Shown here one piece after another: positions 19,112 to 29,742 of a stretch of 29,742 bases of DNA. The stretch lies in the NCBI GenBank assembly GCA_001598975.1, contig BBXU01001794.1, positions 1 through 29,742 of the forward strand, read 5' to 3'. Each line of letters starts with the position of its first letter. Within the stretch, counting starts at the first letter, position 1. This DNA comes from Parachlorella kessleri. Lineage: Eukaryota > Chlorophyta > Trebouxiophyceae > Chlorellales > Chlorellaceae. The notes under the pieces were generated by a model, which saw nothing but the letters and a program-made list of their open reading frames with translations, ran no database searches and was not told where the DNA came from. The position numbers and the translations under genes are program-made.

Positions 19112-20367
19112 GAGCAGGGGTCGAGATTATGGGTCGAAGAAAGGGCAGCCACCTGCTATCACGGCATGGTGTGGCTCACTGACTGGCACACCCTTCTGAG
19201 AGGACTAATACACAAGGTTGCAGAACACCGCTGGCTCAGCTCTTTCTAGTAAATGCCGTCTTTGCCTGCTTTGTGCGCTGTGCAGGGACAGAAGGGACAT
19301 ATCAAGAGAAGGCCGGCATGCCAAAGCACAGCGCAGCAGTGGGGAGGGGCTGCATTAATGCAGCCAGGCGCAGCTAAATCTTTGTTTTAAATTTAGGTTG
19401 TGTGGGGTGGCCATCCTGTCATACACTCCTGAGTGGTATTACAAGTCGCATGGCAGCTTACAATGGCTGCTATATTAACATCAACCTTCTGCCCATGCTG
19501 GACTCCCGTGCAAGGTCAAATTATCACTGCCCCTCATCAAGATCCGAAGCTTGAACACGCCAACAGCGGACTTAACCCGTGTAAAGCAAACCATGGAAAC
19601 AGCACATACAGGGTGAAGGGTAAACAGTACATAGAATAGCACACCAGACAGCCGAAGCAGTGGCAAACGCAGACCACTAACCCTACTTGGAGGTTAGCAA
19701 GGCCAAAACAGTGTTGTTGAACGCTGGGTTCAATGCTAATCAACTTGTGACACAACCATGGACAACCAAATCAAGCATTAATGGCATATACCCATGTCTC
19801 TCGTTCACTCAAAAATTGCTGTGCAGCATACGACGCCACTAAGATCTTGCACAAAAAAAGCAGGGGAGAGAACTACTGGCTCAGAACTCAGGCAAAACTC
19901 AGGCTCATTCCGCAATCAGTCCTCTAAGTACAGCCCAGCTCTCACTCCCTGATCGCACTGCCTGCCACCCATACTAAACACAGGCGAGGGTGAAAGTGAA
20001 CTTCAACAGCCTGGCTCGACAGCACAACCGTTTTTAACCCCAAGTCCAATCCTCTGGCAGATTGCGGTGTGCCGCCATACACAAAATTCATCCGTCCGCC
20101 GACAAGCTGGTAACCCATTGGCGTCCGTCCTTGCCATACACACCTTTTTTCGTCAGACAGGCTTTCCACACGCCATGTTCTTCATAAAGAGTTCAGTTTT
20201 GAGGCCCTTTCTAGCTTTTCTGCATGCTGACCCTCGTTGCAACCCACGCAGGCACCGCGCATGTTCCTTGTACACCTCCAGCAGCACAGCATCCCACAGA
20301 GCGCCGCTGCCTCCTCTGGTGGGTCCAGCAGAAGAATCGTTGCGGTCCAGGCATGCAAACCAGTCCA
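19112..20367. other. Convergent 3' intergenic region
   Basis: No coding exon is supported here between the stops of the LOTUS-like gene (plus) and the NAD kinase gene (minus). TGTAA occurs on the plus strand at 19580-19584. On the minus strand it occurs at 19458-19462 and 19439-19443. These are candidate polyadenylation signals and would again give overlapping 3' ends. The middle of the region is AT-rich. Confidence 0.45.
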
Positions 20368-23300
20368 CTATTGGCTGCTACCATCACTGTGGCCACTCCC
20401 AGCAGGCGGGATCCCTGCAGCCCTGGCAGCCGCTGCAACGGCCGCACCCGCAGACAGCACGGCGGCCGCCTCCGGCAGCCGCCGCTGCTCCAGCCGGTCG
20501 TTCCAGGAGAAGCAGCGGTCGATTGACGAAAACCAGTCCAGGGTCTGGTCGGCATTGTTGATGGTGGGGACCGGGTTGCTGCTCATGCGCACATACACTG
20601 CACAGGGGTGCGCAGGGTAGGGGGACGTGATGGGCGAAGCCTCATGTGTGCTACGCATGCTGACGAACTGGGCGGCATCCTTGCTCATTAAGCGCAGGAC
20701 CCGCCCCAAAGGGTTGATACAGGCAGCGCTGTCTTACATGGGTTATACCTTGACACCCGTCCAGCAACCTAAAGCAAGTACCAGAGGCACCTTACCCGAG
20801 TCGCCTATCTGCAGCTCCAGAAACACTTTGCCGTCCAGCGAGACCAGGGCTGGGGAGCGGGCATCAGCAGCGATGCGGAACTCCAGCTCGCAGTAGTCAG
20901 GCAGGATGACGGGCCTGCAGGCCATGGGCGAGTCACGCGTTACTCCGGGGGTGGCCAGGCATACCCTGTCAAGCGCAACTCCATCTCGTGGAGTGGACAG
21001 GCAGGACGACAGGGTTGCAGGTCGTGGGTCAAGGTGGGTATCGGGAAAAACCTCGCGCATGTAGTGAAGGGACTCCCAGCCCCTCCCCATCCAGCAACTG
21101 GCACAAGCCTTTGGCTCTGATAGGCCAGGGCAGCGAGGTAGCTAACTGCCACTGCATCCTCATCCCTGATCCTGATCCGGCAAGGCAGTACCTGTCTGAA
21201 TCACAAGGCTGCCTTAGGGGGGCAGCAGCCTCACACCGATAGATTGGGGCCATGGAATGTGGCACTAGGGGACAGGTGGAGGGCACCCGCATGGAGCAAA
21301 TGGCCGTGCCATTGGCCTCCACTGCTAGGCTCCCACATCACAGCATACCCTGAATCCCACAGGGGCTACCACACCTGAAGCTGAGTGAGTGTGGGCAGAT
21401 GGGGGTGAAGCAGATGGCAGGGACATTGGGGTGGACCATGGATCCGCCCGCCGCCACATTGTAGGCCGTGCTGCCCGTGGGAGTTGCCAGCATGATCCCA
21501 TCGGCTTGCACCTGCAGCCACACTCCGCCTAGGAGAACCAGTCGGAAGTGCTACCCGGCTTGTGCGTATCGAACAGGCTGTTCCATGGACACTGACTCGC
21601 CAGCACCTGTACGCTTCAATGTCTCCAGTCGATTGCATGGGCATGGTACAGTTGCATTTGCAGTATTCCCCTAACTGCAGGCTGGGCAGCCATGAGTAGC
21701 ATCGCAGTGCGCACATCCTTGACAGTAAGCAGCTTCACTAGCACCATAGGAGAGCAGTGAGTTGCGACCCATGGAGCAACCATGGGCCTTGGACATCCCA
21801 TCAGTGACTGTCACCCACCTTGGTGATAAGGGTGTCGTGCTCATACACCTCTATCTTTGTGAGGAAGGGGTTGGCACCACGGCTGATAACTACTTCATTC
21901 AACACTTCGTAGTTCTCAGTGGCCTGGGGGTTGCCCCGCCTGCAAAATGAAAGGGGCATGACTAATGGTCATACACAAATGTCCGCCGTGATCCCCGTTT
22001 CAAATGACCACAAGACTGCTGACCATCTCGTTCACAGCTCACATCAGTTCATGCTTTGCTGTTGCTGCGCCTGCCAGGACGAGCGAGCCAGACCCTGCCC
22101 TTGGAGACAATATAGGCTGCCAGGCACGTAATGAAGACAAAAAGAGGTTGCCGCACATGCCAGGCTGGTGGAGGGTAACCGTTGCTAGGGCGGTTGCAGT
22201 GCAGTGGCGATGGCTGGATGACTACCACTCTTGCTGCGACACCTGGTCTGGTAGGACAGGACCACCTTTTTGCTCCATCAGAGGCGGCTCCTACCTGACA
22301 ATGGAGCACAGCAGGCGCATGCGGAGGGTGACATACACCCCCTGGAGGGGGCTGCCATCCTGGCTGCTGAGCATTCGACACGACTCCAGCTCCTACAATA
22401 ACAGCAGATACTGGGACTAGAGCAGGCCAGCCACGGGAGCAAGGGTAGACTCTGCCCAGGTGGTTTCCTGCCTCATCTAATGAATTGTTAGGCGGACCCC
22501 GGGACGGTCGTCAGCCTGGGATGAAGTGTCCCTGGAACGGCCAGCACCTCTAGGCGAGCACATGTTGTTTCAGTCCTTAAGAAATGGCCAGAATTCAAGC
22601 ACCCACCACGCGTGCCCAGACATCCCACCACAACCACCAGTAGCCAAACCCCCTGCACACAGCCACAGCCGCCCTGCAAGCCCCCTGCCACCGCTCATAC
22701 CTCGCAGCCCTGGATCACATTGCTGAGGTGTTCCCGATAGTCTGCAAAGTCGTGGCAGGTGAGGAAGCCCAGCGACCCCAGCTTGAAGGATACAATGGGG
22801 GGCACCGCATGCTTGAAGAGCATGGACGCATGGAGGATAAGGCCGTCCCCGCCCAGGCAGGCAATGAAATCCACATGCTTGTGGAGGCTGGGGAGGTCGG
22901 CTGGGGTATAAGTGTACAAGTAGGGCAACGCCAGGTGGGCCTGCACAAAGGAGGACATCTGTGTGTAGGGTGAGGGCGGACGCACCACTGGCAGCAGAAA
23001 CACAGCTGTTGTTCAGGTGGGCTTGGGTAACTGGGAGCTTGTGGATGCAACTCCGATTTATACCGGGCACAGGGACGTGCTGGCACCACACCCCAGAGCA
23101 ACGCAGGGACAGGGAAGGAGGCCTGTGATACCCTGCTAGCAACTGCACAGCGTGGCCGACCGTGCAAGTGCCTGGCCCGCTTAGTGCCTCCCTGGCCAGG
23201 CTGCGGGCTGCCTGCTTTGCTTGGACCCTTCGCGCGGCTTGTGCAATACGACTACCCAGATGTGGCAGAGGGGTTGCACGGACCAAGGTGTTGACTCACC

Positions 23301-24125
23301 AGCGACTGATACTCGTGGGGTTCGGCCAGCACCCGCATGCCCTGCTCTTCACCCAGGTACCGCACCACGTCAATAAAGTCTTGGCTAAGCTCAGAGCCAA
23401 GCTTCTTGAGCACCATGGCACTGCAGGGCAGGGCGGCAGGTGGTAAGCCTTGCCAGGCTGGCTGGGGCGCTTTGGCAACTGTTGCTGTGGCGCGTGGGGT
23501 AGCCGAGGAGGAGCACCCCAAGGGTGGGAGCCCCAACAGCTGTTGCAGGTTAGGCTTGGGCAAACTCACCATTGGGGCCTGGTCTTCCAGACCAAAAGGT
23601 GCTGCTGAGAGCTTGGGTGGGCAAAGGTGAGGCTCCCACATGCTGCGTGGCACGTGAGGGGGGGGGGGGGCTTCAGCCAGGGGCAAGGAACCAAAGACTT
23701 CCAAGCATTCACAGCTAACCAGGGCAGCAGCAACAACGCAGCTTACCCTCAACAACCTCCCTCGTGCAGGACATGCCGTCAGATCGCAGGAGGTACAGTG
23801 CGGACTTCTTGGGAAAGTCGGCAAGTCTGGGCTGCTCCACGTGAGACGGGGGTCCACAGCCGTTGCCATTTCCCAAAGTAGCAGTCCAAACCCACACCCT
23901 CGAGGGCCTGGGCCGCCTGGACCTCAAGAAATCTACGTGCACGCTGGCATGACCAACACAGCGAGGCCCCGTGCCACGGTTATAGCCAAGCATGGAGCCC
24001 GAGGTGCCTCTGTCTCTGTTCAGTCGGTACAAGCGTTCAAGACAACGTCCGAGGCTGGCCTGGAACTCCTGTCCAGTGAGCACAGTGACGCCATTCGGCC
24101 CGACTTGTGAGAGGTTATATACCAA
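20368..24125 (-). CDS. NAD(H) kinase, plant NADK2-like catalytic domain (N terminus uncertain)
   Basis: The enzyme phosphorylates NAD with ATP to make NADP. Catalytic exons in transcript order, all in phase: 23420-23300, 22958-22701, 22392-22295, 21939-21819, 21511-21375, 20914-20796, 20597-20368. Motifs follow the family order: VLKKLGSEL, then [15 protein letters not shown] (the GGDG diphosphate loop), [54 protein letters not shown] and [19 protein letters not shown]. The end, [20 protein letters not shown], is close to the C terminus of plant chloroplast NADK2; an Ala/Gly-rich extension of about 40 residues follows. Upstream in 24125-23740 there is an open frame with [20 protein letters not shown] and [16 protein letters not shown], probably N-terminal exons. 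Their junction to 23420 and the true ATG are not resolved. Plastid location is inferred only from the NADK2 similarity. Confidence 0.9.
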
Positions 24126-24559
24126 AGACTGGCTTGCTGCAAGCTGAACTTCTGATAGATGTTGACTCCGTGGTACTCGAAACAGAGCGTCACCTTTGTC
24201 TTATGCTTCCCGCCTTTATAAGACAGTGCGCTTCACTGTGCGCTCATGGAGTTTGAAAGTTCCGGAAGTATAATGCAGTGCAGTCAGGGATCAATGAATG
24301 GTCTTGGAAGGGCAAGTGGCGAGCTTCTGGCAGATCAGCTCGTGCCAGCCCCTTCCACAGTGTCATGGTCAGTCACTTGACCCCTGACCCCGCCCGTCAT
24401 GACCAACATGAAAAATTCTACGTTCATAAACATCTGCTCATTATTGCCTTGGCGGCCACAATAGTTCGCCAACCCAACAGTCAGGGCGCTTGCGCCCATG
24501 CTGGGGTCGCGGGACGTGCCAGGTCCTTTCTCACGAGCCCGGCAAGCCTGTCTTCTCTC
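24126..24559. promoter_or_regulatory. Divergent promoter region between NAD kinase and the TauD-like gene
   Basis: The gap separates the likely 5' ends of two divergent genes. A TATA-like CTTATAAAGG element lies on the minus strand at 24213-24222, suitably placed for a start site near 24185 of the NAD kinase gene. The link to transcription is inference. Confidence 0.4.
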
Positions 24560-26772
24560 ATGCAACTCTTTATTCACGCACCCAAGGCCCTGAGGCTTCG
24601 GCGTCATTTCAGGCTTCTTGCCATGGTAGCTACCTCACAGCCATCGTTCAAGGTGACCCCTCTACCGCTATTTGGTGCCGAAGTAACCGGCTTGGACCTG
24701 AGAGATGATATCTCTCCTGCAGTAAGGGAGGAGATCAAGGACGGCGTTCACAGGTGGGAAGCTCGCATTTGCTTTTCCAAGGGTCCCTCTACTGCAACAA
24801 CCCGATATGCCCTAGCCTGTCTTTGACCACCAGCCCGTGCAAGGCACTTGAAGCAAGTCCCTTCGGCTTCACGACGTCCGCAGGTACCGATTTATGCTAT
24901 TCCGGGACCAGGGCATCGTGAGCGGCCAGCGCCACGTAGAAATCAGCCAGTGGTTTGGCGAGCTGGAGTCCACCTTCTACAAGCACCCAAAGTCACCACA
25001 CCCAGACGTGTTTCGGGTGTCCAATGTTCGGTCCGAGGGCTGCACAGGTGAGCCGTAGGAGTAGGAGGGGCAGCTCGAGGCTATCAACAAGGAGCCGCCC
25101 AAGGCCCTGGAGAGTATATAGTGCTCTACGGTATACAATCATATGGATTTTGCCATTGCTTGTAACGTAAAGAGGGCCAGCACCAATCATGGGATAGAGA
25201 TCTGCTGTCATCGTTCCATTTTCGTGGTATTTAATACCACCTGAAGTATAACCCAACTCTGTCATTTCAGTGGGGTAGTTTCGCCATGTCGCCGAAGCGT
25301 CAGCTTAGGTGCACCGCCCTGCGGTAAGCGGTGTATCTTAATGATGCTCAGAGAACTGCAGCACGTGTTTCCACGTAGGAGCCCTGGAGGCTGCAATGAT
25401 TTGTCTTGTTGCAACGCCTATTTGTGCTGTCCCTAAACAGGTGTGGGCCGAACAGGCTGGCACATCGACGGGAGCTTCCAGCCCGCGCCCTTTGGTTACT
25501 CGCTGTATCACATGGTCAGCGTGCCCAAGACGGTAAGTACTCTGCATGGCTGGCAGCCCCCTCCTTCGTTGGCTCCCAGCATATCTGCACCTCTATGTTG
25601 GGACCGCCTTGCTGCAAGCAGCGCTTGCTAAGGATGCCTGGTTTGCTTGCTGCTACGCACTGCGCTGCTGGCGCATGCTTCCCTGCACATAGGGCACTTC
25701 ACTCCTGCTCTCAGCCTGCTTAAGCAAGTACCACTCTTTCCTCAAAAGCGCCTCTCAACCCTCCTACCTGTCTCCCTGTGCCCTCTGCAGGGAGACACCG
25801 CGTTTGCGCCGCTGAAGGACATAGTGCACAGCCTGCCGCCCGAGCAGCGGCGGCGGTGGGAGCGGCTGTCCATGTGCAGCGACCGGCGGGGGAAGCTGCC
25901 GCACCCACTGATCTACTCGCACCCAGTGACGGGGGAGGACACCCTGTGCTTCCACCTGGGTCAGTGAGGTTTGCCAGAGGGCACCCTTGGGCAGCCCAAT
26001 GGTTTCCTGGTCCAACTGCTGCAGATCTGGCGGAGCTTTCAGGAGGAGTCCAGACTGTAAACGGCAGCTTGGTATGCTCGTTTGCAGGGTCGGTGTCCAT
26101 GTTCATGTGTGGCCCTTGCCCATAGACAAATACATCACGTTTTCAGCGATGTGCTACCAGTGTTAGCTACCGTACAAGATTCCGTGGCATTCCCTGTGAC
26201 AGGCATGACCGAGGCGTTCATATGGGATGCCGGCACCCCTGAGGAGCGTGTGACCAACTCTGATGAGACACAGGAGCTGCTGGCGGAGATGGACGCTGTG
26301 TTCCGGCGGGAGTGCGCTGACCTGATCTACCACCACAAGGTAGGAGACTGACAACATGGTTTGGGGGGACTGCACTGATTAGAGGTGACTAGAACAAGGT
26401 GTAGTACGCTGCTATGCTTTTGTGGATTTGTGGCTGCTCTTCGCGGGTGCAAGTCTACTGTTACAACCCTGGTCATACCAGGTAGGAGTCTTAACACCGC
26501 TGACAACTTTGGTACTAGCCACACAGGCCGGCCCGTTGGGGCCCCTCGGCGGAGGCATGCTGACCTTGTGTACCATGCATGGTTGCGTGCAGTGGCGGGA
26601 AGGGGACTTCATCATCGCAGACAACCTGGCCCTGGGCCACGAGGCAGCCCCTGAGACCCAGGCCCCCATCGAGCAAGTGGGGCTGCGGGTGCTACACAGA
26701 ACCACTGTCAAGGGCACGCAACCCCCCAGGAAGAACTACCAGATCGACTTGGAGGGAAATAGAGTCGTCTAG
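24560..26772 (+). CDS. TauD/TfdA family Fe(II)/2-oxoglutarate dioxygenase
   Basis: Six exons join in phase: 24560 (or 24623)-24753, 24884-25047, 25441-25532, 25791-25959, 26203-26339 and 26593-26772. The ATG at 24623 gives 290 residues, the usual family length. The upstream in-frame ATG at 24560 adds a 21-residue basic, acid-free leader (MQLFIHAPKALRLRRHFRLL) that looks like a mitochondrial targeting helix, so both starts may be used. With the short numbering, iron ligands are His106 and Asp108 in GWHIDGSF and His247 in NLALGHEA. Arg267 in VLHRTT should bind 2-oxoglutarate. Family members hydroxylate small substrates such as taurine, sulfonates or phenoxyacetates with release of succinate and CO2. 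The substrate here cannot be told from sequence, so no gene symbol is given. Confidence 0.92.
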
Positions 26773-27214
26773 AGTGGGTGCACATGACAGCAGAGGTGAT
26801 AGATTCATGACGTGGTTCTGAGTGGGGCCGGGTCAGGCCTCCTTTTTAGCTGTACTGATGATGTAATGCTAGCAGGAATGTATGCCACACTTACGACACA
26901 CTCAGTGCTCCTTGACGAGTGATAGGGGGGCTCTGCCGTTTACCGGTCCTGCATCGCCAAGCTAACGATAACTGTGCCACATGTGGTTGGCCAGACGACA
27001 AGCAGTGAGATTGCCCAGTCTACTGGTCTACTGTAATGCATCATCTCTCATGACAGCTTGCCTACACTGTCTGCCTGGCTTTGCAAAAATCTGTCACTGG
27101 GCTCCTAGCTGCAGCTTCAGCTTTCCTTTGCATCACAACATCTCCTAGCTTCACAACTGCTGAGTATCACTGCGCATTCTTTTGCAAGCCTGAGGCGGCC
27201 CCTCAAAGCTGCAG
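26773..27214. other. Convergent 3' intergenic region
   Basis: This stretch separates the stops of the TauD-like gene and the HAKAI-like gene. TGTAA motifs on the plus strand at 26862-26866 and 27032-27036 are candidate polyadenylation signals for the TauD-like gene. I see no coding exon. Confidence 0.5.
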
Positions 27215-28952
27215 TCAGAATGGCATGAAGGGCATCATGGGTGGCCGCATGGGCCCTGGTGGGCCCATACTCTGCCCCATGCCTGTCGGGCGCAAATTCT
27301 GCCCCAACATACCCGCTGGCCCCACATTCTGGCCCACCATGCCCGGAGGTCTAGGCCCGCCGCCGCCGCCGGCACCAGCCATCTGGGGCGGCATACCTGC
27401 AGCGCACCACACATCACATGTCATCGAGTAATGAACTTCTGCGCACTTCCAGTACTGTAGGTTGACACAAATGCGGCATAGCTTGGCAGATCTTCAAAGT
27501 GCGTGCGCATGTGCTAAACGTAACTGAGCCTGTAGAACCTCCTCATTCCATACATCCGCCACAGCCGCCTTCGGCCCCACATTCCTCCAGATACGAGGCA
27601 CCCGGTACCTTGCTGCCTCTCAGACCACACCAGTACCCAGCCACCTGGAGGGCATGTACCGAACGGCACAATCACCCTGAAAGACACCCTGATTTGTACA
27701 GCTGCCACACACCTGGCCTGAAGCTTCCCCCGCCACCCGCCTCTGGCGCCATCTCCTGCATGAAGTGGGGCGGGGGTGGGCCTCGAGGCGGCGGCGGCCG
27801 CGGTTGCTGCCCTGGCTGCTGCATCGGCGGCCGCATCGCCGGCTGCTGCACCTGGGGTGGCGGCCTCGGCTGCTGCATTATGCGCTGCTGGTGCTGGTGC
27901 TGGTGCTGCTGCTGCTGTGGGAAGGGGGGCTGCTGCATGCGGGGTGGCGACCTTTCATGCCGCCCTATAGGCGGGGCGCTGTCCATGCTGCCCAGCCGCT
28001 GTATCTGGCCTACTAGCTGCTGCGCATGCTTGGCCAGATCGGCCTCAGCTGCAGCGAAGAGCATACCCCGGGTTCCATTTAGAATATCTGTGATGTTACC
28101 GGCAGCGGAGTACCCACAACCACCTCTGCAATGCGGCACTATGGGCATGTCACTTTCAAGCCGCACCCCGGATAAGGCCTGCCAGCAGCTCTCTACCAAC
28201 ACTTCTGTAACTCAAGTATTTAGCAGTCCGGTGCTTGGGCCAAGGCCAGCAGCCGTACGGTCCGTGCTCCCTACCATCAGTGACCTGGAGGCGTAAATAC
28301 CTCCTGGAGGCGTAAATACCACAAAAGGCTCGTTGTTGCTATCATGCTCCCACCCTCTAACTGAATATGCGGAAAGGGTCCTGCATGCCCCACTCACTCC
28401 TAAAGCCCTGTAGCGTGGCTGGCGATATAAAGAGCCCCGCCTCCCCAGGCACTCGCTCCAGCTTGGTGATTTGGGCCCGGCAGCTGCATGCACAGCAACT
28501 CACTGTGTGCTCAGTTTCAAAACTTTGCAGGCTCATGTATGAGCCACCTGGTATTGAATTCCTCCGAGTAGCAGTGCTGCTAGTCCTACATGCAAAACCT
28601 TCCAACAAAGTGGACCTACAGAATGCACACGCGCAGTGAACGGCGCCAGGAGCTCGCTCACATTAGGCAGGTGGACATCTCCGCTGCGCAGGTAAGGCAG
28701 TAGACGTGAAAGCAGGGGGCGCAGCGGCCATAGACGGCGATAGGGAAATTGCAGGAGATGCACATGTGGGTGCGCCTGCCCCTCAGGCGAGGATCTAGCT
28801 GGCCTAAAATTTTTGGGGTGTCCTGTAAGCAAGAACAAGGAAAGCCTTGGAAGGCTGACAAGCTATAGCCCTGACACAGGTGAGATGAGATGCCTATGGC
28901 GCCAGGATACAGCAGCTACAACCCCAAGGCTCACCATCAGTGCAGCAGACAT
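27215..28952 (-). CDS. HAKAI: HAKAI-like RING E3 ubiquitin ligase (m6A writer-associated)
   Basis: Five exons: 28952-28935, 28822-28662, 28483-28398, 28123-27713 and 27396-27215. The phases agree and give 285 residues. The first exon encodes only six residues (MSAALM) before a GTGAGC donor. The RING lies at residues 27-61: CISC, NFPIAVYGRCAPCFHVYC, LTC, then CLIC, whose last Cys is restored across the 28662/28483 splice. The signature NFPIAVYGR is diagnostic of HAKAI/CBLL1. HAKAI is an E3 ligase found in the plant and animal m6A mRNA methyltransferase complex. The half after the RING (ITKLERVPGEAGLFISP) aligns with the start of the HYB region, but the expected zinc-binding Cys/His residues that follow are not seen. 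The C terminus is rich in Gln, Pro, Met and Gly, as in other HAKAI proteins. The acceptor of the fourth exon could be 28123 or a nearby in-phase site. Confidence 0.85.
28284..28321. repeat. Tandem duplication, 2 x 19 bp
   Basis: CCTGGAGGCGTAAATACC occurs at 28284 and again at 28303. On the minus strand each copy ends in a CCTCCAG acceptor-like motif, inside the intron before the Pro/Gln-rich exon of the HAKAI-like gene. Using either as acceptor would bring an early stop in the required phase, so both are probably silent. Confidence 0.85.
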
Positions 28953-29326
28953 GCTTACTCAGTCTTCCCTTGATGTTTTCAGACGATGCAATGCTTTGCA
29001 ACGGAGATGAGAAACCACTAGGCCATGTCACCAGATCAAAAATTGCATAACATTAAAGCCACTGTAAATAGTTTCACCCATTCTGCATAAAGCTAACAAA
29101 CGACAAGTGGCCACTGCAATGCACTGCAGTATCCGCGGGAATGATTTCAGGCGCTCCCACGTTGGTGCGCACCCTTGTCTGCCAAGCGATCACTGCATTA
29201 TAACAAATACCGAAGTTATACCAGCGCCTGAGGTAGCTCTGCCGGGCTGCTACAGCTCTCCCCTCAGACACCCTTTGCTAAACTAGGAGGTGGCATTTCT
29301 ATCCCCAGGCCAGAAGATGCAGTTTG
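28953..29326. promoter_or_regulatory. Divergent promoter region between HAKAI-like and small-protein genes
   Basis: The gap separates two divergent 5' ends. An acceptor-like CCCCAG at 29303-29308 just before the ATG at 29327 allows a noncoding upstream exon for the small-protein gene. No core promoter motif was recognised. Confidence 0.35.
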
Positions 29327-29625
29327 TTAAGGGTGCCGGTGAGTGGGTGGAGGTGTGGAGTCTCTGAGCAAGGTCCCCTGCCATGGGGTGCCCCAGCGCT
29401 AGTTCGAAGCACACTGTGACTTTCACAAGTTTGGTCACCACATTGGCCAGTCTAGCTGGCACGAACGTTGGCTGGGTGTTCTTGCTTGCAGCTGGTCTGA
29501 AGGTTAAGGAGGTGCCCTCCTATGTCACCAAGTACGCCAACGAGCACTGGCAGCCGCCTGTCGTCCAGCGCAGGGTAACTACCTGGCTCAACAACTACAA
29601 GAAGCAGGTAGAGCGGAAAGATTGA
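29327..29625 (+). CDS. Small basic 51-residue protein
   Basis: Two exons, 29327-29348 and 29492-29625, join in phase 1 and encode MQFVKGAAGLKVKEVPSYV followed by a helix-forming, basic, Trp-containing sequence ending KKQVERKD. The donor (CCG/GTGAGT) and acceptor (CTTGCTTGCAG) are both strong, which makes a real gene likely despite its size. There is no clear membrane helix. The length and composition recall small accessory subunits of mitochondrial complexes, but I recognise no family, so the function is unknown. Confidence 0.65.
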
Positions 29626-29742
29626 GGTGATAACGCTCCCGGCAGAGCAGGAAAGGGCGTGCTTACCAGTGCCACACGGCTGACGGCACCTCTGTCCTGT
29701 GATGCAAGTCCGTGAATTGGGGCCCAATTGAGGCGGTGCATA
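29626..29742. other. Window edge, 3' flank of the small-protein gene
   Basis: These 117 bases follow the last stop codon. No exon, repeat or TGTAA signal is evident. Confidence 0.4.

Noticed and set aside
20598..20709. An NAD kinase exon encoding [19 protein letters not shown]
   Set aside because: Joining 20796 directly to 20597 gives [17 protein letters not shown], which matches the family without a gap; the extra segment would be an insertion and lacks a good acceptor in phase.
24278..24559. A long N-terminal extension of the TauD-like protein from 24278
   Set aside because: The frame is open but has no family similarity and lies in the divergent promoter region; the leader from 24560 already resembles a targeting peptide.
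27499..28296. A 265-codon plus-strand frame rich in Cys, Trp and Gly
   Set aside because: It is the complement of the Pro/Gln-rich HAKAI-like exon; its Cys/Trp runs are the antisense of CAG, CCA and GCA codons.

Overview
The window looks like nuclear DNA of a green alga (Chlorophyta, perhaps a trebouxiophyte; the lineage is inference). Every recognisable gene is cut into short exons by GT-AG introns, two of which appear to be GC-AG. TGTAA motifs of the kind used as polyadenylation signals in chlorophytes lie downstream of several genes. The gene set is eukaryotic and plant-like: a SAMHD1/VEN4-type dNTPase, an NADK2-type NAD kinase and a HAKAI RING protein. I see no tRNA, rRNA, transposon or CRISPR array. 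All exon models were made by hand from splice sites, codon phase and family similarity.

Layout, left to right. (1) Minus strand, <331-7073: a kinase-like gene whose first ten exons encode the aminoglycoside-phosphotransferase (APH) domain of ACAD10/ACAD11/IBR3 proteins. The acyl-CoA dehydrogenase domain does not follow. The last APH exon runs in frame into a tail of repeated [10 protein letters not shown] units alternating with cysteine-rich, metallothionein-like modules, then two duplicated phase 1-1 exons. (2) Plus, 7409-12522: a complete 12-exon SAMHD1-type dNTP triphosphohydrolase. (3) Minus, 13668-15336: a three-exon coiled-coil protein. (4) Plus, about 16149-19111 (5' end unresolved): a large low-complexity protein with a possible LOTUS-like winged helix near its C terminus. 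(5) Minus, 20368-about 24125: NAD kinase, catalytic exons secure, N terminus uncertain. (6) Plus, 24560/24623-26772: a complete six-exon TauD/TfdA-type Fe(II)/2-oxoglutarate dioxygenase. (7) Minus, 27215-28952: a five-exon HAKAI-like E3 ligase. (8) Plus, 29327-29625: a two-exon 51-residue protein.

Genes alternate strand all along the window, so divergent promoter gaps of about 330-590 bp alternate with convergent 3' gaps of about 0.4-1.3 kb. The genes do not form one pathway: nucleotide pool control, NADP synthesis, a 2OG oxygenase and an m6A-writer accessory protein are ordinary unlinked nuclear genes.

The most unusual locus is gene 1. It combines an APH/Cys-rich fusion, an apparent one-base frameshift in a G/C homopolymer inside the first cysteine module, tandem partial copies of two APH exons left in introns, and a duplicated symmetric exon in the tail.
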